This document shows, piece after piece, positions 1 through 10,858 of a stretch of DNA of 64,000 nucleotides (positions are counted from its first letter, which is position 1; each line of letters opens with the position of its first letter). Under the pieces are notes generated by a model. That model was given only the letters and a program-made list of their open reading frames with translations, did not search any database and had not been told where the DNA came from. A program made the translations under genes and the position numbers. The DNA is from Beta vulgaris subsp. vulgaris (lineage: Eukaryota > Streptophyta > Magnoliopsida > Caryophyllales > Amaranthaceae), in contig NC_079210.1 in NCBI RefSeq assembly GCF_026745355.1, forward strand, positions 4,466,784-4,530,783, read 5' to 3'.

Positions 1-344
1 CTTGGAGGGGTAAATTCTGTTATCGTGTTTGATGATATTGAGTTCGATTGCTTGAGCGCTTGGCTGCTTCTTAACTCCAATAGACTTTGATCAGAATTTA
101 CACCAAATCATAGTTTGAACCATTTCAGAGAAAATCTAAATCCATATCAGAGAGACAAAGCTCGGCTTAAACGCATTGACCTCAACTCAGTAATAAGGGC
201 TAAAATGTAAATGATTATTGCTTTTATTATGTATTACCGCATAAGTATAAGATTAGCCAAGTGCTCTAACATACCACTCATTTTTCAAAATTGTTATTTT
301 CCTCATCCAATATTCACCCTTGACTTCTTTTTTCTACTACCATG

Positions 345-1713
345 TGTTGGGTATATGGTTCATATGGAGCTCATGGAGGTCTATGGGTGTGGAGATGAGG
401 TTGTGTAGAGGAAAAACGACATTTAGGACATAAGGCTAACTTTGAATGCAAATATATCTCAATCTATAAATGGTTTTGATGTATTCGAATTGGAGGTGAT
501 AGCTTGTTCTTAGAGCTTTCCAACTATAGGTCATATACCCAATTATGCTGAGATACGAGAGAGTTATGACTGTTTTACGAAGGTTGAGGTTTCGCCCGAT
601 CGGGCCCGCAACGAAATCAACCGCAGACTGTTGTGAGCATCGCCCGATGTCATCGGGCAACTTCCCCCGATTGGGCGAGACACCGTATTACGACTCGGGC
701 GTGTCTTCGTCCGGTCGGGCCTGAGAGCAGTTTGACGAAGGCATTAAGTGCCCGATCAGGCGTGGGTCGCCTGACCCGGTCGGGCGGGATGCGTTTTAGG
801 TCGTTTTCGTTCCGAAAACGCGGTTTTCTCGAGGGGGGTATATATAGGTGCCCTAATACGCCTTTCATGATTTATTATTCATCATTATTCACAGATTATA
901 GAGAGAAAAAGCTATAGAGAGAGTTCTTGAGCGCTTTTGTAATCTTCCTTCAATATTCATCGATTCCTAGTGCATATTCGTGGTTTTTTGTCCCAGTTCT
1001 TGGGTTTCCACGTAAAAGTTCTTGTGTGTTCTTTCTTGCTTTGTTATTTGTTGTTCTAGTATTGTTTGCTATTATTTCTAGATTTTTTTTTTGGTAGAAA
1101 ACGAGCATAATATATAAATTAGCAACAGTCACCGATTACAAATATTGTTCATCCATGATCATCTATTGCCATGGTGGATGATACCCTGCTACAGTCCCAA
1201 AGTTCTTCTAATATAATGTTAATACATTCCGGGGGAGGTAAGGGGAAAAATTTTTGGACGTTAGCCGCTGCTGTCCTCCCTCTTGCGTGTTTCGCTAGTG
1301 CATCAGCAGCTCTGTTTGTTTCTCTAGCTTCATACTCCAGCTTTGTTCCTTCAGCTTCTTGGAGCAACTCCCTACATTGCAGTATCATATTACTATTACT
1401 TTTTTTAACATAAAAACAATTTCCTAATTCTTCAACTGCATTCTTGCAATCTGATGCTATTGTTACTGGGTTCCATTTTTGTGTTTTAGCCCATTCCAAA
1501 CTCATGTGGATGCGACCGGATACCTGTAGTCCATTGGCAGGCCCCTCCCTTGAATCTTCTGAAATTCAATGTGGACTGTTCTTTCATACTAGCTTCGAAA
1601 GAAGCATATTTAGCGGCTGTTTGCAGGAATCATCATGGTGAATGGATTGGAGGGGTCGTAATGGCAACACACTGCTTTGATTATTTCTAGATTGATAGTC
1701 AATAGAACTTACA
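345..1713 (+). mobile_element. Possible solo LTR interrupted by a LINE fragment
   Basis: The stretch starts with TGTTGGG and ends with TTACA, as LTRs do. It carries a GC-rich block of repeated CCCGATCGGGC-like words (about 595-790), then an AT-rich TATATA segment near 840 and a pyrimidine-rich tail. Flanking 5-mers CCATG and CTATG match at four of five positions. No matching second LTR, primer-binding site or coding region is visible, so this would be a solo LTR. The boundary is inferred. The short open frames at 436-917 are GC-block artefacts. Nothing is recognised in bases 1-344. Confidence 0.35.
1085..1679 (-). mobile_element. 5'-truncated LINE insertion with internal inversion (twin priming)
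   Basis: A 595-bp insertion is flanked by perfect 14-bp direct repeats, ATTATTTCTAGATT, at 1071-1084 and 1680-1693. A T-run right after the left repeat is the poly(A) tail of a minus-strand LINE. Positions 1149-1505 (minus) encode the C-terminal half of a plant LINE RNase H, including the NRAADALAKHARG signature. About 1530-1667, on the plus strand, encodes the N-terminal half of the same domain (LLKFNVDCSF, then HHGEWIGGVV). The two halves therefore point in opposite directions inside one pair of target duplications. This is the layout expected from twin-primed L1 reverse transcription. The protein is not functional. Confidence 0.8.
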
Positions 1714-2059
1714 CTATGTTTTGGCCCGAGTAAATTTTTTAGGTGAACCTTTTTTAGCTTACTGAAGCTTTATCTGCAAACTCATTGTTGCTTAGAGCCT
1801 TTGACTCAGGGAGTAGCTCACCTATTTCGAAGTCCCTTCTTAACCTTCGTACAACGCAAATGTTTTGTTGTTTCATATACTTCTGTCAGTGTTTTCCAAG
1901 TTTTATAATCTCCTACTTTGAAATTTATGACTGTTATGAGTTTTTAGATAACTAGACTTGGTTCATATTGCAGCAAGCATCTTAAATGGCAATGGTGTCA
2001 TTTCTTTTACTTTCTAGCTTTTGCCACTAAGCTGGCTTTAGAGAATTTTAATGGTCCCT

Positions 2060-2207
2060 CCGTGCAATGGCAGAGAGAGGCGCAACTATAGAGAAGGTCA
2101 AGGAAGCTCATCCTGATGCCGGTGGCAAATAACCATTACCTTGCCTCCGAAACTAATGAAGCGAAGGATTTGATACTTAAGAAGCCCGGGCCTTCTGATA
2201 TCATTGA
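2060..2207 (+). pseudogene. TIM14/PAM18-like J-domain pseudogene fragment
   Basis: From the ATG at 2067 the frame reads MAERGATIEKVKEAHPDAGG and then stops. After a one-base shift it continues NHYLASETNEAKDLIL. Plant TIM14/PAM18, the J-protein stimulating mtHsp70 at the inner-membrane import motor, has the same order: a helix ending in KVKEAH, the HPD-containing PDAGG loop, then HYLAS and NEAKD. About eight codons between two histidines, including the true loop approach, appear deleted. With the frameshift, missing N-terminal membrane segment and missing C-terminus this is a dead fragment, possibly a processed copy. The family match is by eye. Confidence 0.55.
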
Positions 2208-2351
2208 GTAGGTTGCATAACCCCTGAGAAATAAGATTATTTTTCTTCCCTGCTACACCAAAACTATGACATATGAATTATGATCCCTGCTTCTACGTCT
2301 TCAAAGTGAGTTAAGGAGGTTATTAAAACCCTCTATTTTTTTTTACTTCGA

Positions 2352-2572
2352 ATTGTTTCTAGAAAATAGGTAAAGTGGATGAGTATGTACAAGCTCAGTT
2401 TGTGCTTCTTGAGCAGTTAGCTCCTTCTTAGGAGCGTGCATGTGTACTTTATTTAGCAGGTAAATATTGTTTCTAGAAAATAGGAAAAGTGAATGAGTAT
2501 GTACAGGCTCAGTTTGTGCTTCTTGAGCAGTTAGCTTCTACTTAGGAGCGTGTGTACTTCTATTTAGCACGT
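2352..2572. repeat. Direct tandem duplication, about 110 bp x 2
   Basis: Two adjacent copies (about 2352-2461 and 2463-2572) share TTGTTTCTAGAAAATAGG and CTCAGTTTGTGCTTCTTGAG with scattered substitutions and small indels. One copy reads as a short open stretch ending at TAG, but no family is recognised. Confidence 0.75.
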
Positions 2573-4053
2573 AAACACCAAAGCCATTGAGTAAAAAAAT
2601 AAAATATATGGTAAATGAGTATGATGCACGCACCCTCTCTTTGTGTCAACTTGTCACATTTCTAACACTTTAAACATTTCCGACGCTTCAGGACACTTTT
2701 AGACACTCTGAATTTTCTTTTGAAGATAAATAGTGAATTGAAACGAGATCAACATAGTTTTTTGTTACTAGAAGAAATGTTTTATCTCTCAACCTTACTT
2801 TTTCCTTTTAATATCTCTAAGTCTCTCAAAATATAGCCTAATCTACTATCAAACCTGTAAAATATCGTGTTCTCTAACGTTTCCGCAGCGTTTTTTCACT
2901 TTTAGAATTTGCATTTCCCGTACATGTCCCCATGTCCGTGTTAGTGTCCCGTGTCTGTGCAACTTTTAAAATGGCTTTCATTTTTGTTGAGATCTTCATA
3001 TTCTTAAATTGTATCATGAGCTACTTTCTCTTGTGATACAACACCCTAAAGCATATTGCATACTTCTCAAAGTGATCGTTTGAATTGTCATCACCAATAA
3101 TTTACATACTGAATGCATTATCATTTACTTTAATAGTACGAAATCATACACGGTGTTTTCCTTGTCTAAGCACCTAAAAATTACAAGTGATATCGTTAAA
3201 AAGCTGGAAGTATATTGTGTCATTTATCATCTTCTCCATCTCCATATAATTGCAACATATATGAAAAAAAGGGCAACCATACGCATACAATTAAAAGTAG
3301 ATTCTTATTAGAGGAAAATATAGTTATTGTAGATTAATTAAGAAAGTATGCGATGAGAAATGAAATAAGGTGAAACATTTAGTAAAGAAATAACATATTT
3401 ATTGTTTAATAAACTACAATGTTTTTTCTTTTTTTTGGTGCAAAAAGAGGGGCAAAGCCCCAAAAAGAGAACAAGACAAGAAGGATATAAGTTACAATAT
3501 GCATCACAAATTCACAAGTAATTTGAAATAATTATAGGTTTGTTTCCACGAGTCTCTACCATAATTAAACAATGATGCACTTGAGATATTTTAGTTACTA
3601 ATAGCATCAATTCATGAGCTATATGTTTCTTCTGTAAACAAATATAAACTAAAATAAAATTACATTAATTATTTTATAATTGAAATAATTGTGCTAGAAT
3701 AATTACACCATTAATTTGACTAATTAATTTTTGCTATCTTGGGAGGCCGTGCACGATAAAACGCGGTCCAACAACTAGTATTAACAAACAACAAATTTTT
3801 CATGGATGGTTCAAATTTTAGCGTATAAAGTATCAACTCATATCATGAGGTGAGATTGAAAAAAAAAAAAAACTATCTTAGAGTAAAAAAAAACCTTAAA
3901 AATTATAATGTACTAAATATTGTAACATTTATTAAGAAAAAAAGAGAGTAGAAGAAGTAAACTAAACTTATACAGGACAACATGGTTTATATATTATAAG
4001 CTAATGTTAATGGAAGGTTTGATTTATGTATCTAGACTTCATTTTCTTTAGTC
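2573..4053. other. AT-rich intergenic region, no gene seen
   Basis: No convincing coding frame. A T-run followed by GGTGCAAAAAGAGGGGC (3423-3455) resembles the reversed 3' end of a retroposon but no body follows. The RIP gene's 3' flank lies at the right edge. Confidence 0.5.
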
Positions 4054-4851
4054 TCACTCAACATAAGTAAGGACACCCAAATCATTTTTCAATTGACCAA
4101 CTTGGGTGACTTCCCATCTAGAATTATTAGGATATGACAATTCAAGAGGGGGTCGAATAGTCTTTTTAACGGAGTTTTTAAAACGTCGAGAAATAGTCCT
4201 CCAATTGTTCTCCAACACCGGAAGTTTATAATTAGGAATAGGACCATCATTGATCACCATGCTTTGCACATATTTGAATCGGGCGGCCTCTGAGATTATT
4301 TGTGTTAGTAGAAGAACAAGATTAGCTTGGTAATAGTGAAAATTTCTGTTTTTGACATCCAATGCATAAACACGCAATAGTTGATCTCTTAGTTTATCAA
4401 AACTCGGTGACAATATACTCCTACTAACATGCGCTGTTGCTTCAAGACTTACGTAGTCACTTCCAAATCTTATTTGATATCGCTTACTGACTTGGCCTTG
4501 AAAAAGATATTGTGCATTCTCCGGAGCACCAGAAAAGAAATGTGCCCGACCAGAGTCTTCCCTATAGCCCACAACGTACAAGTTATTTTTGTTGATCCCA
4601 ACATCAATATGGATCAATGAATGACCTCTTAATGTTGAAATATTAACAATGATGTAGTTTTCAATGTTGTTGGGTTTTGGTAGCATCCACACACCTTCAT
4701 ACATCTTGCCATCTACTATGGCAAGGGTACGAAGCTGTTGGATAAATCTTGAGTATGATGACTTGGTCACTGACTCAAGGTTTAGTTGAAGTACTGGGTT
4801 TTCTGCATGTATTTTTTCTAGTCTGATACTAATCCAAATTAAGGAAAGCAT
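4054..4851 (-). CDS. Type 1 ribosome-inactivating protein (rRNA N-glycosylase)
   Basis: An intronless frame of 265 residues from the ATG at 4851; TAA lies in frame two codons upstream. Single-chain RIPs remove one adenine from the sarcin-ricin loop of large-subunit rRNA and act as plant defence proteins. The family's catalytic residues are present: Tyr92 (in NLYVVGY), Tyr133 (in GSDYVSL), Glu188 and Arg191 (in SEAARF) and Trp217 (in NNWRTIS). There is no lectin chain, hence type 1. The body from about Glu17 is 249 residues, a normal mature length. The leader (MLSLIWISI, then a charged stretch) is shorter than the usual RIP signal peptide and only weakly hydrophobic, so targeting may be altered or an upstream exon missed. 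No C-terminal propeptide is evident. Family call is secure; activity and secretion are inferred. Confidence 0.9.
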   Translation of the reverse strand: MLSLIWISIRLEKIHAENPVLQLNLESVTKSSYSRFIQQLRTLAIVDGKMYEGVWMLPKPNNIENYIIVNISTLRGHSLIHIDVGINKNNLYVVGYREDSGRAHFFSGAPENAQYLFQGQVSKRYQIRFGSDYVSLEATAHVSRSILSPSFDKLRDQLLRVYALDVKNRNFHYYQANLVLLLTQIISEAARFKYVQSMVINDGPIPNYKLPVLENNWRTISRRFKNSVKKTIRPPLELSYPNNSRWEVTQVGQLKNDLGVLTYVE

Positions 4852-5185
4852 CAATTAGGAGAGAAGCCCTGCCATCACTGAACTAAGCAAGAGGGAAAAC
4901 AATAGAAGATATTCTATTAAGTAAAAACGGCAAGTGAAAATGTGCAATTCATATTTGATCAGTGAACAGTTTCATGCGTTTTATACACAAATATTGCTAC
5001 TTTCTTTTTTCTTATTCATGCAGAAATGACTCAAATAATGTAGGAGTTCAGTAAAGGGTGTGAGCATGCGTAATCTTTATATTTTACCTAGTTTTTTGTC
5101 TCTTTTTTTTTTACATAGATTAAAACAAGAGAAAGAAGGTTATTAATCTACAATTCTGTTGCACCGCCCACCAATTGAAAGAATT

Positions 5186-5258
5186 CTACAAACGATTTGG
5201 TTTTGCTGGACCCACAATCATTCCTCTCAGCACCAATTTCTGTTATCTTGGATCTTTA
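5186..5258 (-). pseudogene. Relic of an acyl-activating enzyme 3' end
   Basis: The plus-strand text from CTACAAACGATTTGG onward matches the 3' end of the intact AAE gene at 32755-32830, with substitutions and a short deletion. On the minus strand it reads GPAKPNRL and stop, against GPAKSSRL in the intact gene. Only the last 20 or so codons survive. It shows that a second AAE copy once lay between the RIP gene and UGT-A. Confidence 0.7.
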
Positions 5259-5599
5259 ATAGAACTCCAAACCAGTTTTCAAACAAGAGATATTTTAGTG
5301 GCAGATTCATAACAATACATATACTACATGTAACTAAATTTTATGTTCGAAGATCCAAAGGCAATGTGAAGTTTTATATTACCAAATCTTTTGGTTTTAG
5401 AATATTATTTAAAACATCTACGTTCATGTGATGATCAAATGAGCTTATTATACTTGACAATGTATCTCCACGGCTACTAATTCTGATTCTAGTCATTTCA
5501 TCTATATTAAAAATAAAGTACTTTCTCTGTCTAATACTATTTTACCTACAAAACTTACACCAAATATTTATTTATTTTCATTTGGGGGTAAAATGTGAG

Positions 5600-6140
5600 T
5601 ATTAGTATCAACTGAAATACTAGAACATCACAAAGTATAATACTCGTATCATGTAACACTATAACCTCAAATCTCCTAGATTTATTACATTGTTTCTTTT
5701 AGACTTGAGCGAATAACATCATTAGCTATTATTATCTTTAATAAAATTAAACATTAATAAAATGAATCTAGCAAGCTCTAAGACAATCCCACAAATAAGC
5801 TTCTATTTTATAATATATGAAAGGGGGTTAAAAAAGTGGACAACGCTGAAAACTCAAACTCCAACCCCCTTATTCTTTTTATATATTTATCTAAGAGTAG
5901 CACCAGCATACGCACTTCTTGGTAACTGGAGTAGACCCCATATTTCGTTTAGGAAATCTCCTAATTGTTCCAATGCAACCAAAAAGAGATTCTTCAACTA
6001 GAAGAAATTTGGTCATGATGTTATTAATGCACATATGATCAAAGTTGATGAGCATGATATGCCTATGAATAGTGGATTGAGTATATAGTATATATAGTAT
6101 TTTGAGACGGATCTAGTAGGAGAAAAATATTTAATTGAAA
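5600..6140 (+). repeat. Diverged duplicate of the BAHD1 upstream region
   Basis: This interval matches about 29030-29420, upstream of BAHD1, in order: ATAATACTCGTATCA, CTCAAATCTCC, TTACATTGTTTCT, CTATTATTATCTTTA, then ATATGATCAAA and CAAGTAGGAGA. About 190 bp (5820-6010) without counterpart is inserted in the middle. No BAHD coding sequence follows; UGT-A begins instead. It is a relic of a duplicated gene flank. Confidence 0.65.
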
Positions 6141-6240
6141 TGTATTTCATCCAACTCCTATCACATCCACTTTTGATCAGAAATAAATTACATCAAAAAA
6201 CCAACTTGAAACGTTTCACCCTTTTCAATAGGGCTTTCAA

Positions 6241-8649
6241 TCATGCGGGTAATTTTAATGACATTATATCATCAACTAACTTATTCAAAGAACAATATGA
6301 AGATCCATCTTCGTGCACCGATTGTCTAGCCAAGTAAGCTAATGCATTCACATTTTGTGAGTATTCACCCCTTCTTCTATCCATGAGATCTCTTACCATA
6401 TTCTCAATTATATCTCTATCACATATGTCCTTCATGTCTAATCCAACCTTCCAAACATGGCTTACATATCTGCTAATTACGAGTTGGTCCACATAATAAG
6501 GCCAACATAACATAGGCTTTCCTTCCACAATACTTTCCAGTGTTGAATTCCAACCACTGTGAGTTAAGAATCCTCCAATGGAGGGATGGCTTAGAACGTC
6601 TTCTTGCGGAGCCCAACTCGTCACATACCCATTTTCCTTCATACCCTTTAATAAACCACTAGGAATTTGTTCTTGCCACTTATGCACATCATCGTCCATC
6701 CCAGTCACAGATCGTTGTCGTCTAATCCATAGAAATCGAGTCCCACTATTAACCAAGCCTTGCCAAAATTCCATCAATTGTTCCTTTGTCAAGCACACAT
6801 GGCTTCCAAAGCTACAAAAGATGACACTTCGTAGGGGTTGCCCATCGAGCCACTCTATGCAACTTTTATCTTCATGCCAAAGACTATTCGAGCAATACGA
6901 AAGTAGTGTTGTTGATGTCGTAGTCTCTTTTCGCAACATCCTTTCCTTCAAGTGTAGATGAAGTGGACCAACAACATACATGTTTGGAAAATGAGACCGC
7001 ATATAAGAAAGCAATGGTGCTTCCAAGTCTTCAAATGTGTTAAGTATGAAACCCGAAGCCTTTCTGAATTGCTTTGCCTGCTCCGAAATGCGTTGGATCA
7101 TAACATCACTAGCTGGATTGTTTGCTCGACAAAAATCTGGAAAATCACGTCGCCTCAATAGACTACCTATGCCGGGAACACCAACTATCGCTTCCATTTC
7201 CCAATTTTCTGAAAGAAACTAAGCATTCAATTACATTCTAATTTATTATTATGTGCTACATACACTCTTTGCTATTGTAATTTATGGCGTTTAATTACTT
7301 TCAGGTATGATGGATTGCTCATGATATTCTCGTTTCTAATTCATGAGAGAAAAAGCTTCCTATGTATACAAGGAGAATCTAGATATGACGTCTACCCAAT
7401 AAATGGTGGTAAGTAATTGTTTCACTTAAAACTGTGGTAAGACTAACTCAAAACTATTGTTATTTATTTTTGAGTTTCAAAAAGAATTCCAACTCACAAT
7501 ATCATTTGACAGATTATACGAATTAGTTAATTTTTCAAGCTCCAATACTGTTTTAATTTTCCTAGTAAGATGATCGAAGAGGAAAAAAAACTAGTACCTC
7601 TATTTCTTTTCAATATATATACACAGTTTGATTTTCACGTTTGTTAACATAGAATTTCGACCATTAATATCTTTAATTACGACAACTAAAAACTAATTAA
7701 TGTTGCTATTTGAAAAATATATGTTGAGAAGAAGCAAACAACATCCCACATGACTATCTTTTTCTTATGTATAATCATAAACCTTGTTCAAAGAGATATA
7801 TAAAGAAAGTGTCAAAGTACAAAATGTGTATATTAAACATTATATAAGGGAGTATAAACAAAAACAAAAACAAAAAAAAAAAAAATTTCAAGTAGCACTT
7901 GGTTTAGTGGTAAGGTTTGTATCTCACAACCTTCAGTCTATAGAATCAAACACTACTAGACGTACTTTAGGGATGTAATTCCTTTATCTTTAACTTCACT
8001 CTTAAGGGTCTTGCCTATATGGCTCGATTAAATTAACGTGCGAGAGATTCTAGTCTAGTAGGCCTTCTCTCTACCAATCTATAACAATATATAATGAAAA
8101 TAATCAATGAGAATGAGGACAGATATTACCTTGAAATGGAACTTCCCCATCTTCTATTAACTTGGGAAGACAAAGATAGACCCAAAGACATGAAGGACTA
8201 ATTGTATCAAAGTATATAACTGGAATTCCAACCTCTTTACCCACATCCAAAGCAAAGTTGTAAGATCCATCTGGTATTATACATGTTATAGGTTTTTCTT
8301 GTGGAGGATTAGCACGATCAGTCACTAGCATCTCCCGAAGAAGTGGGCAGCTTACAGATTCCACAGCATCAACCATCTCCCCGAACTTATCGCTTCCGCG
8401 AGGATGATCTTCTGGCAGTCCATCGGAGAAGGTCCGGAGAGAGAATCCAGGGTACGATTCGAAGCGAGAGGCCGCATTCGCGTGGAGCATGAGGCGGCTG
8501 TGGACGTGCTCAGTGGTGAGAAAGGTGATGTGGATTTGGGCATCAGAAGCCAAGAGAATGAGCTCGGCTAGTTTTAGCATAGAGTTGACTGCACCTTGTA
8601 TAGGCAAGGGGAATATCAGTATGTGAGCAATTGGTTTAAGATGCTCCAT
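6241..8649 (-). CDS. UDP-glycosyltransferase, UGT709-like, catalytic His replaced by Ala (UGT-A)
   Basis: Two exons: 8130-8649 (start ATG at 8649) and 6241-7208, with a phase-1 GT-AG intron of 921 bp. The joined product has 495 residues, the normal size. UGTs move a sugar from UDP-sugar to small acceptors in the cytosol. Exon 1 carries the acceptor domain; exon 2 has VPGIGSLLRRRDFPDFCR, typical of UGT709/7-deoxyloganetic acid glucosyltransferase relatives. The 44-residue PSPG donor box spans 372-415, from WAPQ through HSGWNS to a final Gln that favours UDP-glucose. The partner Asp127 (in IIPDG) is kept, but the usual catalytic His after QG is Ala20. TATA-like runs lie near 8688 and 8745. A SINE-like insertion sits in the intron. 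The gene is intact by splice signals and frame, but activity is doubtful or unusual. Confidence 0.9.
7855..8085 (+). mobile_element. Possible SINE-like insertion in the UGT-A intron
   Basis: An A-rich run (7858-7885) is followed by CTTGGTTTAGTGGTAAG, resembling a tRNA-derived A box, and a weak B-box-like segment near 7940. The copy is degraded and no target duplication was found. It is not the same family as the two clearer SINEs in the window. Confidence 0.35.
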
Positions 8650-8892
8650 TTTCTTATTTCCTGCAAGGTTTCTTTGTCCTTCCTATCTAATATATAGAAG
8701 AGATTATATGAGAAATGAGGCAATGAGGGAAAGATTGAGGCCTATTATATAATAAACGTGCTTTCAGGTGAAAACTGAAAATCACCTCGGCAACATTCGA
8801 TATCGGAGAACATCAATCCATGGTGGAGTTGTATGTATTAGTGATAGATATTTAATATTTTTGTTCAGCTAAGATACCTATAGCATTTTTCT

Positions 8893-9280
8893 TACTCCGT
8901 CTCAAAATATAGTTCCTATCTTCCTTTTTCTACGATAATTTATGGAAATAGGATCTAAGAGAGATAATAAAAATTTTATTTATTTAAATAAACGTTATAT
9001 GAAAAAAGATAATTTTAGAAGACAGAATGAAGAATAATTGGTGAAAGAGCATTCTTCGTATGATAACTTGAATACTTGATAAGTAGGAACAAGAAGGATG
9101 ATTTTGATTGAATAAATAAAGAAAAAAACAAATTTCAAGAAACAAATAAATGATAGGAGATGGTTTTTTAGACATATTACCCAAAAATGTAGAACTAAAT
9201 ATGAAAATGAAAACTATATTTTAGAACACCCAAGACAAAAATAAGAACTATATTTTAATATTTTAAGACGAATAGGGTTT
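8893..9280. mobile_element. Stowaway-like MITE (degraded)
   Basis: The left end has CTCCGTCTCAAAATATAGTTC and the right end carries its inverse, GAACTATATTTTAATATTTTAAGACG. This is the Stowaway (Tc1/mariner) type of inverted repeat. The right border is approximate, and a second partial inverse copy near 9205 suggests rearrangement. It lies just upstream of UGT-A. Confidence 0.55.
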
Positions 9281-9343
9281 CTTTTTATATATACCTGATG
9301 TAATATCGAATGGATAAATATAGATAGCATTATTCGTACGATA

Positions 9344-9608
9344 CTCCCTCCGCTTTTATTTATTTGCTACATTCTTATTTACATGAGAATTCAGGAGATG
9401 TCCCTTTTATTCTTTTTTGGTGTATTTTTTGACCCTTTTCGCATTAAATAAGGTGGGAAAAGGGGAAAAAATGTACTTTTTAGTGAAAGAAGAGCGAAAA
9501 TAAATATAACATTATTAATTTTTGGTGGACCAAGTCTCCTAATAAGAAAAAGTAGCAAACAAAAAAACAACCTTTTTTGAAAAATGTAAGCAAATAAATA
9601 AAAAGGGG
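9344..9608. mobile_element. Stowaway MITE, 265 bp, TA target duplication
   Basis: Inverted termini CTCCCTCCGCTTTTATTTAT and CCCCTTTTTATTTATTTGC, with TA on both sides (9342-9343 and 9609-9610). These are the hallmarks of Stowaway elements. The centre has no coding capacity. Confidence 0.8.
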
Positions 9609-9754
9609 TAACTTGATAAGTAGGAACATTAGATATTTTATTTTTCGACAACATCATGCCGATCTCTGGAAGGGTTATCTTATTAATACACTTGTCTAGT
9701 GGTAGATTACTCTTAGTTATAGACAATATATAATACAAGCGGCATACACAGCTT

Positions 9755-10858
9755 GTATTCCTGTTTATGTCTTGTGGGTAGTTTACTAGTTTATCCAAGA
9801 AGTAAAGTTTTTTTTTTTTTTTTGGATAACTATTGATTTCTCGTAATTGATGAACATGAGCATTAAAAATCTGACACTCTTCACGTTAGATCAATGTTAA
9901 TTTTTGGTGTCTTTTGGAAGAAACTTCAATTTTTTTTTTTAATAAGGAGAGAAAACTAGGAGGTGTCTACACAAGAGACACCCCCTAAAGCACCTCTAAG
10001 GGTGTTTACAACAAGCTTGAAGGACAGAAATAACGAAAAAAAAACGAGCACTAAGGAACTCGAGCAAATGCTCCGCCGCGGCATCACGCCATCTCCCCAG
10101 GCCCAAATCGACGTCGAACCCTTCACAGGGGGCAAGACAAGCACCAACGAAAATGAATAAGCTCATAATCACTCGTCGGATCCACCACAAACACGACCAC
10201 CACGAATGAGACTCTGGCAACAAAAACTGACAGAACTAGAGCTCAGCCAAAATGGGCGAAAAAGATTCAACCCATCGCGAACGAAATTCTGTCACCGCGA
10301 GCGACCCCACTTCGCGAACAACCCCACACTGCGAGCAAGAATGCCACCGCGAGCAAACCCACACCGCGAGCACCATTCCAAAATGACTGATTTTAGAAAT
10401 GACAAAAGCAGATTTATAGGCTAGAAAAAAAGAGTCCGACTGTGAACAAGAGAAAATTAGACTAGGAGACACAACTAAGCCATAACAATGGCTCAATCTA
10501 GGAGAAAGAGAAGAGGGAGGAGGCTAAGGTTTCAATTTCTAAAGAAATTGATTTGGGGGCTAGGGTTTTTAGAATTTGCTATTAGGGGAGCTAGGTGGGT
10601 TTTCTAAAGAGAAGGCAGAGCCCCTCTCTCTAGAAATCCTTCCTCACGTATTACTGTTCGTTTGATTGTTAGCTTTATTTCTTCATGTTTAGGTCTCGTG
10701 GGTAATTTACTGGTTTATCCAACGAACAAAGTTTTTTTTTTCTGGATACAATTGATTTCCCATAGCTGATGAACATGAGCATTAAAAATCTGACAACCAT
10801 AACGCTAGATCATGTTAATTTTTGGTGTCTTTCAAAAGAAACTTTATTTCTTTAATGT
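9755..10858. repeat. Direct duplication (about 175 bp) around a 740-bp insert
   Basis: About 9755-9935 and 10673-10858 are direct copies sharing GATGAACATGAGCATTAAAA and TTAATTTTTGGTGTCTTT. The right copy also matches the BAHD2 upstream region (36885-36965). The stretch between them (9940-10670) has repeated CGCGAGC words and a GGGGCTAGGGTTTTT pyrimidine/purine tail. Its open frames on both strands look like artefacts of compositional bias. The insert may be a retroelement fragment. Confidence 0.6.

Noticed and set aside
1171..1641. Plus-strand frames over the LINE fragment
   Set aside because: 1171-1413 is antisense to the RNase H half; 1444-1641 crosses the inversion junction in another frame than the real remnant.
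3722..3785. Helitron-like 3' end (CCGTGCACG, CGCGG, then ACTAGT)
   Set aside because: The hairpin is too short and no 5' TC end or helicase was found; the resemblance is weak.
5515..5630. Stowaway-like left end (TACTTTCTCTGTCTAATACT)
   Set aside because: No inverted partner end was found nearby.
9956..10496. Overlapping frames on both strands
   Set aside because: GC-biased repeated CGCGAGC stretch with no recognisable domain and no usable start context.
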